A DNA stretch of 17,094 nt from SIG350 sp964520895 (GCA_964520895.1 CAZFOR010000025.1:1-17094); one strand, 5' to 3'. Positions 1 through 6,708 are shown, numbered from the stretch's first letter. Program-made: numbers and translations. Notes: a model not told the origin generated them from the sequence alone.

Positions 1-403
1 TGATACGTTTAGAGCCTCTGGTGCAGGTGGTCAGCATATTAATAAAACTGATTCTGCAATAAGAATAACATATTTACCAACAGGTTTAGTTGTAGAATGT
101 CAAAATGAAAGATCACAATTGCAAAACAAAGAATCTGCAATGAAAATGTTAAGATCAAAATTGTATGAAAAGAAAGTTGAAGAACAGAATTCTAAACTAG
201 CACAAGATAGGAAAAATCAAGTTGGTAGTGGTGATAGAAGTGAAAAAATAAGGACATATAACTATCCACAAGGAAGAATTACAGATCACAGAATTAATTT
301 GAGCATATATCAAATGGAAGCATTTTTAAATGGGGATTTAGATGAAATGATAGATGCATTAAATGCGCAAGATATGGCAGAAAAATTAAAATCAGGTGAA
401 TAA
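1..403 (+). CDS. prfA: Peptide chain release factor 1 (RF1), C-terminal part; 5' end outside window
   Basis: RF1 recognises UAA and UAG in the ribosomal A site and triggers peptide release. Only the last 133 or so codons are present, read in the frame beginning at base 2 and ending at TAA 401-403. The catalytic GGQ loop lies at bases 26-34 within SGAGGQHINKTDSA. The downstream segment QVGSGDRSEKIRTYNYPQGR followed by ITDHRI is the RF1 version; RF2 differs here. The C-terminal helix GDLDEMIDALNAQ is also typical. An ATG at 119 is internal and is not a start. The ZIP transporter gene follows 53 bases later with no clear terminator between, so the two may be cotranscribed. In my recollection prfA next to a ZIP transporter also occurs in other clostridia. 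Confidence 0.97.
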   Translation, partial: DTFRASGAGGQHINKTDSAIRITYLPTGLVVECQNERSQLQNKESAMKMLRSKLYEKKVEEQNSKLAQDRKNQVGSGDRSEKIRTYNYPQGRITDHRINLSIYQMEAFLNGDLDEMIDALNAQDMAEKLKSGE

Positions 404-456
404 TATTAAGAATAATAAAATACCTTTTAGCATAAATTATGTTAGGAGGTTTTTTT

Positions 457-1173
457 ATGTTAAAAGTTACTTTATTGGGTTTTGCAGTTGGGTGCTTAGG
501 AACATTATTAGGTGGAATTATTGGACTATTTATAAATACTGATTCTAAAAAAATATATGCCTTTATATTAGAATTCACATCAGGATTAATGATGTCTATT
601 GTTTGTTTTGAGCTTTTACCAGAGGCTATGAATTTATCAAGTATATGGGTATCATTAATTGGATTTTGCTTGGGTATATTAATAATAGTTATTGTTGATT
701 CTATATTAGAAAATAAAAATAAAAACATAAATAATAGTTATTTATTAGGTTTGATGATTGTTGTTAGTATTGCAATACATAACTTTCCAGAGGGATTAGC
801 AATAGGTTCAGGTTATGATGTTTCTGCAACATTTGGGCTTGGATTATTAATAGCAATTGCATTACATGATATTCCAGAAGGTATTAGTATTGTATTACCT
901 ATGAAAAAAGATAAAAATGTAAAGAAATATATTTTGCTATTATATCCATTTTTATCAGGAGTACCAACAGGTATAGGTGCATTTATAGGATATTTGTTAG
1001 GAGGAATATCAAATGTTGTAATTTCTTTATGTTTAAGTTTAGCAGCAGGTGTAATGACATATGTAGTTATAGGCGATATATTACCAGAATCTAAAAATGA
1101 ATATAAAGGAAGGTTTTCATCAATAGGTAATATTTTGGGTATGATTATAGGACTTGTAATTACATATATATAA
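457..1173 (+). CDS. ZIP-family divalent metal transporter
   Basis: A 238-residue integral membrane protein that probably imports zinc or other divalent metals. It is almost entirely hydrophobic helices, with a short charged loop (KDKNVKK) in the middle. The diagnostic ZIP metal-binding motifs are present: HNFPEG from residue 108 (the TM4 position) and HDIPEG from residue 137 (the TM5 position). Length suits the compact bacterial ZupT/GufA-type branch. I start at ATG 457 because a perfect AGGAGG (444-449) sits 7 bases upstream. The in-frame ATG at 439 lies upstream of that site and would put the Shine-Dalgarno inside the coding region. It follows prfA on the same strand. The transported metal cannot be decided from sequence. 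Confidence 0.92.
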   Translation: MLKVTLLGFAVGCLGTLLGGIIGLFINTDSKKIYAFILEFTSGLMMSIVCFELLPEAMNLSSIWVSLIGFCLGILIIVIVDSILENKNKNINNSYLLGLMIVVSIAIHNFPEGLAIGSGYDVSATFGLGLLIAIALHDIPEGISIVLPMKKDKNVKKYILLLYPFLSGVPTGIGAFIGYLLGGISNVVISLCLSLAAGVMTYVVIGDILPESKNEYKGRFSSIGNILGMIIGLVITYI

Positions 1174-1190
1174 AGGAAATTGACTAAATT

Positions 1191-1218
1191 TGGAAATTTT
1201 TGTGGAATTTTTGTGGAA
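1191..1218 (+). promoter_or_regulatory. Three phased TGGAA motifs and an 11-bp tandem repeat; candidate AbrB operator
   Basis: TGGAA occurs at 1191-1195, 1203-1207 and 1214-1218, spaced 12 and 11 bases, about one helical turn each. The last two lie in a perfect tandem repeat of ATTTTTGTGGA (1196-1206 and 1207-1217). The array ends 4 bases before the -35 of the abrB promoter. The TGGNA core is the published AbrB recognition element in Bacillus, and AbrB represses its own gene there. Autoregulation here is inference. TGTGGAA also differs by one base from the Spo0A box TGTCGAA, an alternative reading. Confidence 0.45.
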
Positions 1219-1222
1219 AATA

Positions 1223-1251
1223 TTGAAAAATACATTAAAATATGATAATAT
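1223..1251 (+). promoter_or_regulatory. Sigma-A-type promoter of the abrB gene
   Basis: TTGAAA (1223-1228) and TAATAT (1246-1251) are separated by 17 bases. This is 41 bases before the abrB start and downstream of the TGGAA array. In such AT-rich DNA a match alone is weak. Spacing and position raise confidence. Confidence 0.55.
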
Positions 1252-1291
1252 CTATATGTAAGTAAAAATATATAAATAGGAGGTATGAAAA

Positions 1292-1534
1292 ATGAAATCA
1301 GTAGGAGTAGTTAGAAAAATTGATGAATTAGGAAGAATAGTTTTACCTATAGAATTAAGAAGAGTTCTTGGTATTGAAGAAAAAGACCCAGTTGAAATAT
1401 ATGTAGAAGATGATAAAGTAATACTACAAAAATATAGTGAAGCATGTCTTTTCTGTGGACAAACTAAAAACGTAAAAAAATTCAAAGGTAAAAATGTTTG
1501 TGAAAAATGTATTAAAGATATTGCAAAAAAATAA
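1292..1534 (+). CDS. abrB: AbrB-type transition-state regulator with C-terminal Cys4 tail
   Basis: An 80-residue DNA-binding regulator of the SpoVT/AbrB fold, which acts as a dimer or tetramer on AT-rich promoters of post-exponential genes. Residues 1-48 (GVVRKIDELGRIVLPIELRR, then LGIEEKDPVEIYV) are nearly the Bacillus AbrB N-terminal domain. The C-terminal part differs from Bacillus AbrB: it has CxxC at 52-55 and CxxC at 70-73, a likely small zinc ribbon, as in clostridial AbrB proteins I recall. AGGAGGT (1278-1284) lies 7 bases before the ATG. An ATG at 1285 is out of frame. The gene converges on rsmI across a shared hairpin. In Bacillus subtilis abrB also lies beside rsmI (yabC) and trmN6 (yabB), so the neighbourhood supports orthology. 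The tandem TGGAA motifs upstream suggest autorepression. Confidence 0.93.
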   Translation: MKSVGVVRKIDELGRIVLPIELRRVLGIEEKDPVEIYVEDDKVILQKYSEACLFCGQTKNVKKFKGKNVCEKCIKDIAKK

Positions 1535-1542
1535 TAAACAAA

Positions 1543-1577
1543 GAAGAAAAGGAATAGTTTAGCTATTTCTTTTCTTC
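1543..1577. terminator. Bidirectional terminator between abrB and rsmI
   Basis: A 15-bp stem (1543-1557 with 1563-1577, one G-U pair) closes a 5-base loop. On the minus strand it is followed by a T-rich tract, so it is canonical for rsmI, whose stop is at 1582-1584. For abrB it is preceded by an A-rich stretch and has a poorer T tail. It probably serves both convergent genes. Confidence 0.8.
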
Positions 1578-1581
1578 TATA

Positions 1582-2430
1582 TTAGTCTTTAATTAAAAAA
1601 TTATATATATCATTTTTTGATAAATTATATTTTTGTGACAATTGTTTAGATATATTTTTTAAGCTAATATTGTCTTTTGTTAATTTAACATAATCTTTTT
1701 TTAGCAATTCTTGTGTTTCTGAATTAGTTATATCATATTGTTTTTTTTCTTCTTTTATGTTTTCAATAATTAAAACATATTCTCCTTTAGGTGGATTTTG
1801 TGAATAATAGTTTATAGCATCTTGAATATTTGTTCTAAAATGTGATTCATGTATTTTAGTTATTTCTTTACTTATACATATTTTATTGTTTCCTAAAATA
1901 TTATATAAATCAGTTAATGTGTTTAATAACTTATGTGGTGCCTCATATAATATAATTAAATCTGTATTACAATTCTTTAATTTCTCTAATTGTATTTTTC
2001 TATTTTTTTTGTTAATATCTAAAAAACCGAAAAAAGAAAAGTTATTTGTACTAAATCCAGATGATATTAAACTTTGCACAAAAGCACAACTTCCTGGAAT
2101 AGGTACAACACTAATATTTTTACTGATGCATGCCTTTATTATAATATTACCTGGGTCACATATACCAGGAGTACCTGCATCAGAAATTAAAGCAACGTTT
2201 TTTCCTTCATTTAGTTCTTGTATAATTTTATCTGTTTTAGATATTTCATTAAATTTATGATAACTAGATAGTGGTTTTGATATTTCATAATGTGATAGAA
2301 GTTTTAAACTATGCCTAGTATCTTCACAAATAATTAAATCAACCGTTTTTAAAATATTAATTGCTCTAAATGAAATATCATCTAGATTACCTATTGGTGT
2401 TGCAACAATATATAATGTACCCTTTTCCAT
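1582..2430 (-). CDS. rsmI: 16S rRNA (cytidine(1402)-2'-O)-methyltransferase
   Basis: RsmI methylates the 2'-OH of C1402 in the decoding centre of 16S rRNA, using S-adenosylmethionine. The 282 residues have the usual length and all family motifs of the tetrapyrrole-methylase fold: ATPIGNLDDIS (10-20), CEDTRHSLKLL (35-45), ISDAGTPGICDPG (82-94), then PGSCA, YEAPHKL, KEITKIHE and KGEYVLIIE. I start at ATG 2430 because GGAAAGGA lies about 8 bases upstream on the minus strand and MEKGTLYIVATPIG matches the family N-terminus. An in-frame ATG at 2448 would overlap trmN6 by 14 bases and lacks that spacing. The start is 4 bases past the trmN6 stop, so the two genes form a tight operon and are probably translationally coupled. 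Confidence 0.96.
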   Translation of the reverse strand: MEKGTLYIVATPIGNLDDISFRAINILKTVDLIICEDTRHSLKLLSHYEISKPLSSYHKFNEISKTDKIIQELNEGKNVALISDAGTPGICDPGNIIIKACISKNISVVPIPGSCAFVQSLISSGFSTNNFSFFGFLDINKKNRKIQLEKLKNCNTDLIILYEAPHKLLNTLTDLYNILGNNKICISKEITKIHESHFRTNIQDAINYYSQNPPKGEYVLIIENIKEEKKQYDITNSETQELLKKDYVKLTKDNISLKNISKQLSQKYNLSKNDIYNFLIKD

Positions 2431-2434
2431 ATTA

Positions 2435-3160
2435 TTAATCCTTTCCATATATTTTGTTTATTTCTTCTGTATAGTTGTTTTCATTATCATATATATATAA
2501 TGGTTTTTGTATTTTTAAAAATGGTCTTGCAGTTTTAATTCCTTCAATTAAAACTAATACAGGTGGTTCATTTAACCTAGAATGTACAAACTGCATTGTT
2601 TTTGGTTCTATGTTGTATTTCCTAAAAAGATATAATATATCTACAAGTCGGTCAGGTCTATGTACCATAAATAATTTACCACTATTATTTAATAAATATG
2701 AGCTTTTTGAAATAATATCCTCTAATGAACAATGTATTTCATGTTTAGCTATCTGAATATATTCATTTTCATTTGTAAGTCCAGACCCTTTTTTCTTATA
2801 TGGTGGATTACATACAATAGTATCAAATGTGCTTGATTTAAAATGTTTTTCTATATTACATATATTATCATTAATTAGCTCTATTAATTCAGATAAATTA
2901 TTTAGTTTTACATTTTCATTTGCTAAACCAAATAATTCTTTTTGAATTTCAATACCATAAATTTTTTTTTGATTTGTTTTATGTGAAAGAAGTAATGGTA
3001 GTATTCCATTACCTGTCCCTATATCTAATACGATACCATTTTCTCTCATTGTTTTACTAAAATGAGAAAGAAGTACAGCATCAACTCCAAAACAAAAGTA
3101 TTTTTTATTTTGAATTATTTTTAAATTACCAATTCCTAAATCATCAATCCTATTTTCCAT
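2435..3160 (-). CDS. trmN6: tRNA1(Val) (adenine(37)-N6)-methyltransferase, TrmN6/YabB family
   Basis: A 241-residue SAM-dependent N6-adenine methyltransferase, predicted to modify A37 next to the anticodon of a tRNA. The SAM-binding motif I (DIGTGNG) is at residues 46-52 and the N6-amino methyltransferase motif NPPY is at 118-121. The segment KTMQFVHSRLNEPPVLVLIEG near the C-terminus is typical of the YabB/TrmN6 group. AAGGTG lies just upstream of ATG 3160 on the minus strand. It is the first gene of a two-gene operon with rsmI, as in Bacillus. The Bacillus operon also has a small yazA-type gene between them; none is present here. The tRNA target is inferred from the family. Confidence 0.9.
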   Translation of the reverse strand: MENRIDDLGIGNLKIIQNKKYFCFGVDAVLLSHFSKTMRENGIVLDIGTGNGILPLLLSHKTNQKKIYGIEIQKELFGLANENVKLNNLSELIELINDNICNIEKHFKSSTFDTIVCNPPYKKKGSGLTNENEYIQIAKHEIHCSLEDIISKSSYLLNNSGKLFMVHRPDRLVDILYLFRKYNIEPKTMQFVHSRLNEPPVLVLIEGIKTARPFLKIQKPLYIYDNENNYTEEINKIYGKD

Positions 3161-3212
3161 AACATCACCTTACAACATATTTTTACATAATATATCATAA
3201 GGAGATGATTTT

Positions 3213-3386
3213 GTGAATAGATTTTCGAAATATTATAAATGTAACTGTAATAATAAGAATAATTATTTTTGTAATATATATAACAGATTATATGGTACAG
3301 GATGTGCATTAAATAACATCTCGAAGGTATGTAAAATATCTAAATTAGCATGTATAATAAATTCATTTAATAATTTTAAATGGTAG
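3213..3386 (+). CDS. Small Cys-rich protein of unknown function (57 residues, GTG start)
   Basis: I do not recognise this protein. It starts at GTG 3213, with AAGGAG (3199-3204) exactly 8 bases upstream, and ends at TAG 3384-3386. It has six cysteines in 57 residues (positions 10, 12, 20, 31, 40 and 47), many Asn and Lys, no signal peptide and no clear membrane helix. At this base composition a 57-codon run free of stops is uncommon by chance, and the ribosome binding site is good. It is divergent from trmN6 with 52 bases between the starts. It could bind a metal or form disulfides in a spore structure, but nothing in the sequence decides this. A chance ORF remains possible. Confidence 0.5.
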   Translation: MNRFSKYYKCNCNNKNNYFCNIYNRLYGTGCALNNISKVCKISKLACIINSFNNFKW

Positions 3387-3401
3387 AATATATTTTATAT
3401 A

Positions 3402-3430
3402 TTGAAATTAATTTAATAATAATGTATAAT
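3402..3430 (+). promoter_or_regulatory. Sigma-A-type promoter of the 91-residue ORF
   Basis: TTGAAA (3402-3407) and a perfect TATAAT (3425-3430) are 17 bases apart, 43 bases before the next start codon. This separates the downstream gene from the Cys-rich ORF and gives it its own transcription unit. Confidence 0.65.
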
Positions 3431-3473
3431 ATATCATGTTAACATAATATATTTATATGGAGGTAATACTAGT

Positions 3474-3749
3474 ATGTTTTGTACTGTATGGAAAGTTGAA
3501 ACAATGGATTTGCTTAATATTATATATATGGAAGGCAAATGTAGTGCATCAATACAAGACCATGGCAAAGCTGTTTTGCTAAGAAAAGCAATTGAAATTA
3601 TTGAAAAGGCACAGAAATTTAATGGAAGATTAATTGAACCAAACAATACTTCAAAATGTGAAAAAAATTCAATATTAGTTATGTTTGAAATAGTTTTTCC
3701 TACACGAAATGAATTAGATAATTTTTTAAAAGAACTTCCTAAAAAATAA
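3474..3749 (+). CDS. Conserved-looking hypothetical protein (91 residues)
   Basis: I do not recognise the family. The product is a small soluble protein with no signal peptide or membrane helix. Hydrophobic positions alternate with charged ones, and the likely fold is mixed alpha/beta: helix around residues 32-48 (KAVLLRKAIEIIEKAQKF), a strand SILVMFEIVF around 66-75, and a terminal helix NELDNFLKELP. It carries three cysteines (residues 3, 23 and 62). GGAGGT (3459-3464) lies about 10 bases before the ATG, a consensus-like promoter lies upstream, and a strong hairpin terminator follows immediately. This complete small transcription unit makes a real gene likely. An internal ATG at codon 11 is a possible alternative start but lacks a site as good. 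Confidence 0.75.
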   Translation: MFCTVWKVETMDLLNIIYMEGKCSASIQDHGKAVLLRKAIEIIEKAQKFNGRLIEPNNTSKCEKNSILVMFEIVFPTRNELDNFLKELPKK

Positions 3750-3750
3750 G

Positions 3751-3800
3751 AAAGAGGTATATAGTCATACTCAATTATTGAGAAGATTATATACCTTTTT
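3751..3800. terminator. Bidirectional terminator with inner hairpin
   Basis: The 12-bp stem (3755-3766 with 3785-3796, one G-U pair) can be extended outward by A-T pairs. Inside it is a second stem, CTCAA/TTGAG. It is followed by T5 on the plus strand and by a T-rich tract on the minus strand. It ends the 91-residue ORF and the convergent GerMN gene. Confidence 0.85.
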
Positions 3801-3803
3801 GAT

Positions 3804-4349
3804 TTACTCAAAACTCTTATTTGAAAAAGTTTTAGATAAATCAAATTGACCAAACATTGTATCAGTGCTATTGTTTACAACAAATTTAATATTATTTATT
3901 TCTTTTAAATTTGTTATTGTAGTTACAATACTTTGCAATATTAATTTATCCATATTATTGTCTGTATTTTGTTTAATAAAATCATCAGATAATTCAAGTG
4001 TTAATGTATCCCCATTTTTATTAACAGATATAATGGTACAACTTATAGGTAGTGGTGTTATAAGATTAGAGTTTTTTGAACTTGTTTTTAATTCATTTAA
4101 TATTACGTTATATGGATCAGAATTTAATTTTTTAAGTGATATGTTTCTAACTTCTTTTTCAAGTTCTCCATTTTTTGTATTAATCAAATAAATTGGTAAA
4201 TCACCTATAATATCTTCACTTGGTTTTGTCTGAGATGAACTAACTATTTCTTCGGTATCATCTACAAATGAAATATTAGTATAAATTAAATATCCAATGA
4301 TAAATAAAATAGCAACAATTAAAACAGTTATAAATATTTTTCTAAACAT
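3804..4349 (-). CDS. Membrane-anchored GerMN-domain protein (sporulation/germination)
   Basis: A 181-residue protein with one N-terminal membrane anchor (residues about 5-25, IFITVLIVAILFIIGYLIY), a Ser/Thr/Asp-rich linker, and one GerMN domain over roughly residues 50-175. Domain signs are the strand LPIYLINTKNGEL, the helix YNVILNELKTSS, the segment ITPLPISCTIISVNKNGDTLTLELSDDF, and the closing NNIKFVVNNS. Bacillus GerM is a lipoprotein with two such domains, needed for sporulation and germination. This protein has one domain and no lipobox cysteine, so it is not a strict GerM copy. I start at ATG 4349 because AAGGAGGT (4362-4355) lies 5 bases upstream; the longer reading from 4385 would place that site inside the gene. 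It neighbours cwlD, another spore gene, on the opposite strand. Confidence 0.85.
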   Translation of the reverse strand: MFRKIFITVLIVAILFIIGYLIYTNISFVDDTEEIVSSSQTKPSEDIIGDLPIYLINTKNGELEKEVRNISLKKLNSDPYNVILNELKTSSKNSNLITPLPISCTIISVNKNGDTLTLELSDDFIKQNTDNNMDKLILQSIVTTITNLKEINNIKFVVNNSTDTMFGQFDLSKTFSNKSFE

Positions 4350-4416
4350 AATATACCTCCTTGTTGTTACATCATATTCAGACAAACAGTTTTTATGACA
4401 TAAACATAGTAATATA

Positions 4417-4434
4417 TTAAGTCAGTTGACTTAA
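4417..4434. promoter_or_regulatory. Perfect 8-bp palindrome, operator-like
   Basis: TTAAGTCAGTTGACTTAA has two perfect 8-base arms around a central GT, 68 bases upstream of the GerMN gene start. The form resembles dimeric repressor sites such as those of MarR-type proteins. No such regulator gene is in the window, so function is inference. Confidence 0.35.
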
Positions 4435-4522
4435 CAATACAGAAAGTGATTTAGAATCGTCGAGTCAAGAAATAATAGATGCTAAAAAAGTTGAGGATGA
4501 AGGGTATGAATTACTATTTTAG
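4430..4522 (+). pseudogene. Start-less coding remnant (about 30 codons)
   Basis: The frame ending at TAG 4520-4522 is open back to a TGA at 4427-4429 and has no ATG, GTG or TTG. Its translation is polar and acidic (TESDLESSSQEIIDAKKVED then EGYELLF), as in a protein tail, and a good terminator follows 2 bases after the stop. It looks like the 3' end of a gene whose body has been deleted. I do not recognise the parent family. A chance open frame before an unrelated terminator is the main alternative. Confidence 0.35.
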
Positions 4523-4524
4523 TT

Positions 4525-4565
4525 AAAAGAATAACAATGAAATATTTTTGTTGTTATTCTTTTTT
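4525..4565 (+). terminator. Rho-independent terminator
   Basis: A 13-bp perfect stem (4525-4537 with 4551-4563) and a 13-base loop, ending in a run of seven T counting stem bases. It follows the coding remnant, not any intact plus-strand gene. A near-symmetric A run upstream may let it work on the minus strand too. Confidence 0.75.
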
Positions 4566-4638
4566 GTATATAAATAATTGTCATAACAAAATATATATTA
4601 AATAAAATGTAATATATATTATTGAAAAGGAGTATCTT

Positions 4639-5334
4639 ATGTTTAAAGTAATTTATTTAAGAAAAATAAAATATGTATTATTGTTATTTGTATTATCTAC
4701 TATTGTTTTTTCTATTAACTATATGTTTATACCAACAACAAATAATAGTGTTGCTAAAAAGATAATAGTATTAGATGCAGGTCATGGTGGAGAAGATGGT
4801 GGTGCAAAATCTGAAAGTGGAATAATTGAAAAAGATTTAAATTTATTAATTACAATGAAAGTAAAAGAGATGTTAGAAAGCAATGGATACAAAGTTATAT
4901 TAACAAGAGATAGTGATATTATGCTTGGTCAATGTGAAGGTACTTTCAAAAAGAAGAAAGTAGCTGACATATATAAAAGGGTTGAAGTTGTAAATAAATC
5001 TAATGCTGATATGGTTATATCAATACATATGAATAGTTTTCCAGAAGGAAAGTATAGTGGTTTTCAAACCTTTTATAAAAGAAATTGTGTATATAGCTCA
5101 GAAATTGCAAAAAACATACAACAGTGTATGTTAAATGAAACAAATATACAAAATGATAGAGTATCTATGGAAATAAAGGGTGTTAAGTTAATTGAGAGTT
5201 CAACTATTCCAGCTATATTAGTTGAATGTGGTTTTCTATCTAATGAAAATGAAGCTAATTTATTAAATACAGAAGAATATCAAAATAAAATAGCAAAAGG
5301 AATAGTTGATGGTATAAGTAAGTGGTATGAATAA
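4639..5334 (+). CDS. cwlD: N-acetylmuramoyl-L-alanine amidase, CwlD type (spore cortex)
   Basis: A 231-residue zinc amidase (Amidase_3 fold). CwlD removes the peptide side chain from muramic acid so that muramic delta-lactam, the mark of spore cortex needed for germination, can be made. An N-terminal membrane segment or uncleaved signal (residues 11-30) places it outside the membrane. Zinc ligands and catalytic residue are visible: H49 in LDAGHGGEDGG, E64 in IIEKDLN, H130 in VISIHMNSF, and E196 in ILVECGFLSN. The insertion GQCEGTFKKKKVADIYKRVE fits the CwlD branch rather than short autolysins. AAAGGAG (4626-4632) lies 6 bases before the ATG. The gene stands alone on the plus strand, divergent from the GerMN gene. 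I saw no convincing sigma-E or sigma-G promoter. Confidence 0.9.
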   Translation: MFKVIYLRKIKYVLLLFVLSTIVFSINYMFIPTTNNSVAKKIIVLDAGHGGEDGGAKSESGIIEKDLNLLITMKVKEMLESNGYKVILTRDSDIMLGQCEGTFKKKKVADIYKRVEVVNKSNADMVISIHMNSFPEGKYSGFQTFYKRNCVYSSEIAKNIQQCMLNETNIQNDRVSMEIKGVKLIESSTIPAILVECGFLSNENEANLLNTEEYQNKIAKGIVDGISKWYE

Positions 5335-5384
5335 ATTTAATATGATTTGCTAATAATATCAATAATCAAATATGGCAATGTTTT

Positions 5385-5450
5385 AGTTTTTGATTTAGTA
5401 TGCAAAAACTTATTAAAAAACTATAGTTTTTGCATACTAAATCAAAAACT
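5385..5450. repeat. Perfect 26-bp inverted repeat with nested inverted repeats in each arm
   Basis: Arms 5385-5410 and 5425-5450 are exact reverse complements around a 14-base AT spacer. Each arm also begins with AGTTTTTG and ends with CAAAAACT, which are complementary, so each arm can form its own 8-bp hairpin. The right arm ends at the first base of the next -35 box. There is no T tract after it, so it is a poor terminator. Confidence 0.9.
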
Positions 5451-5478
5451 TGACAAATAAATAATAATGATTTATAAT
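5450..5478 (+). promoter_or_regulatory. Consensus sigma-A promoter of the ATPase gene
   Basis: TTGACA (5450-5455), 17 bases, TATAAT (5473-5478) is a perfect vegetative promoter. Transcription would begin near 5485, leaving a leader of about 10 bases before ATG 5496, just enough for GGTGAT (5485-5490). The inverted repeat directly abuts the -35. Confidence 0.8.
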
Positions 5479-5495
5479 AAAATTGGTGATGTGAA

Positions 5496-6708
5496 ATGGA
5501 ATCAAAAACAATATATCGAGAAGAATACATAAAAAAATTAGAAGGATATAGAGATAAAAATATAATAAAGGTTTTAACTGGAATAAGACGTTGTGGAAAA
5601 TCTACTATTTTAAATGAATTTAAAAAAGAATTAATAAAAAGTGGTGTAAGTGAAAAAAACATTATATCAATAAATTTTGAAGATAATAATAACAAAGAAT
5701 TATTAGACCAACAAAAGTTACATGATTTTGTTATAAATAAAACAGATAAGAATGTTAAAAACTATATTTTCTTGGATGAAATACAAAATGTAAAAGACTT
5801 TGAAAAATGTGTTGATAGCCTTTTTTTAAGAGACTATTTGGACATATATTTGACACGGTTCTAATTCATATATGTTATCAGGAGAATTAGCAACATATCT
5901 TACAGGAAGATATATACAGATACATGTTTTACCATTATCTTTTAAGGAATATATAAGCTATTATGGACCAAGTGATGAACTTAAAAAATACAATGAATAT
6001 ATTATGTATGGAGGATTTCCATATTTAATAAATTTAGATAGACCAAATGAAAAAATAGATTATTTAGATAGTATATATAATACTGTAATAATGAAAGATG
6101 TTATTAATAGAAAAAAAGTAAATAATGTTTTAATACTTGAAAGTATGTGTAGATTTTTATTTGATAATATTGGCTCAAATATTTCAACAAAAAAAATAAG
6201 TGATACACTGATTTCTAGTGGAAGAAAAAACTCGATTCATACAATAGAAGAATATTTAAAAGCACTTTTGGAAAGTTATATATTATATAAAGTTAATAGA
6301 TTTGATATTAAGGGAAAACAATTGTTAAAAACACAAGAAAAATATTATTTGTCTGATTTAGGATTAAGAACTTATCTATTAGGAAAAAGTTATAACAAGG
6401 ATTTAGGGCATATTTTAGAAAATGTAATTTTTTTAGAATTAAAGAGAAAAGGATATAGAATTAATGTAGGTAAAAATAATTCAAGTGAGGTTAACTTTAT
6501 AATTGAAACAGGAGAAGAGTATATATATATACAAGTTGCATTATCTGTTAGAGATGAACAAACATTAAAAAGAGAATTAAAGCCACTTCAAACTATTTCT
6601 GATAATTTTAAAAAATATATAATAACATTAGATTATGATATAAATAATTATAATGGTATAAAACAAATAAGCGCAATGGATTTTTTATTAGGTAGAGTGG
6701 AACTATAA
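5496..6708 (+). pseudogene. AAA_14/DUF4143 ATPase gene with a single-base frameshift
   Basis: Restored, this is a protein of about 403 residues of the common AAA_14 plus DUF4143 type, of unknown cellular role. The first part (5496-5864) has Walker A GIRRCGKST (29-37) and Walker B YIFLDEIQ (90-97). It then runs DIYLT and goes out of frame to a stop at 5862. The second part continues from 5857 with GSNSYMLSGELATYLTGRYI, exactly what should follow. Removing one C at 5854 or 5856 restores DIYLTGSNSYML, so a one-base insertion explains the break. The C-terminal part ends with the usual EVxFI/IQVALS region; EVNFI has Asn where, as I recall, the family usually has Asp, perhaps further decay. The consensus promoter is intact. 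A sequencing error is the alternative. Confidence 0.85.

Noticed and set aside
119..403. A separate 94-residue gene starting at ATG 119
   Set aside because: The frame is open upstream to the window edge and encodes the RF1 GGQ region, so this is the end of prfA.
3434..3853. Minus-strand 139-codon open frame across the 91-residue ORF
   Set aside because: It lacks a ribosome binding site, runs through the bidirectional terminator, and lies antisense to a gene with its own promoter, start site and terminator.
4394..4613. TCATAA-like boxes upstream of both the GerMN gene (minus strand, near 4394-4399) and cwlD (4581-4586), possibly sigma-E or sigma-G -35 elements
   Set aside because: The matching -10 sequences are poor and the spacing is off. 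Both genes may well be sporulation-controlled, but I cannot show the promoters.
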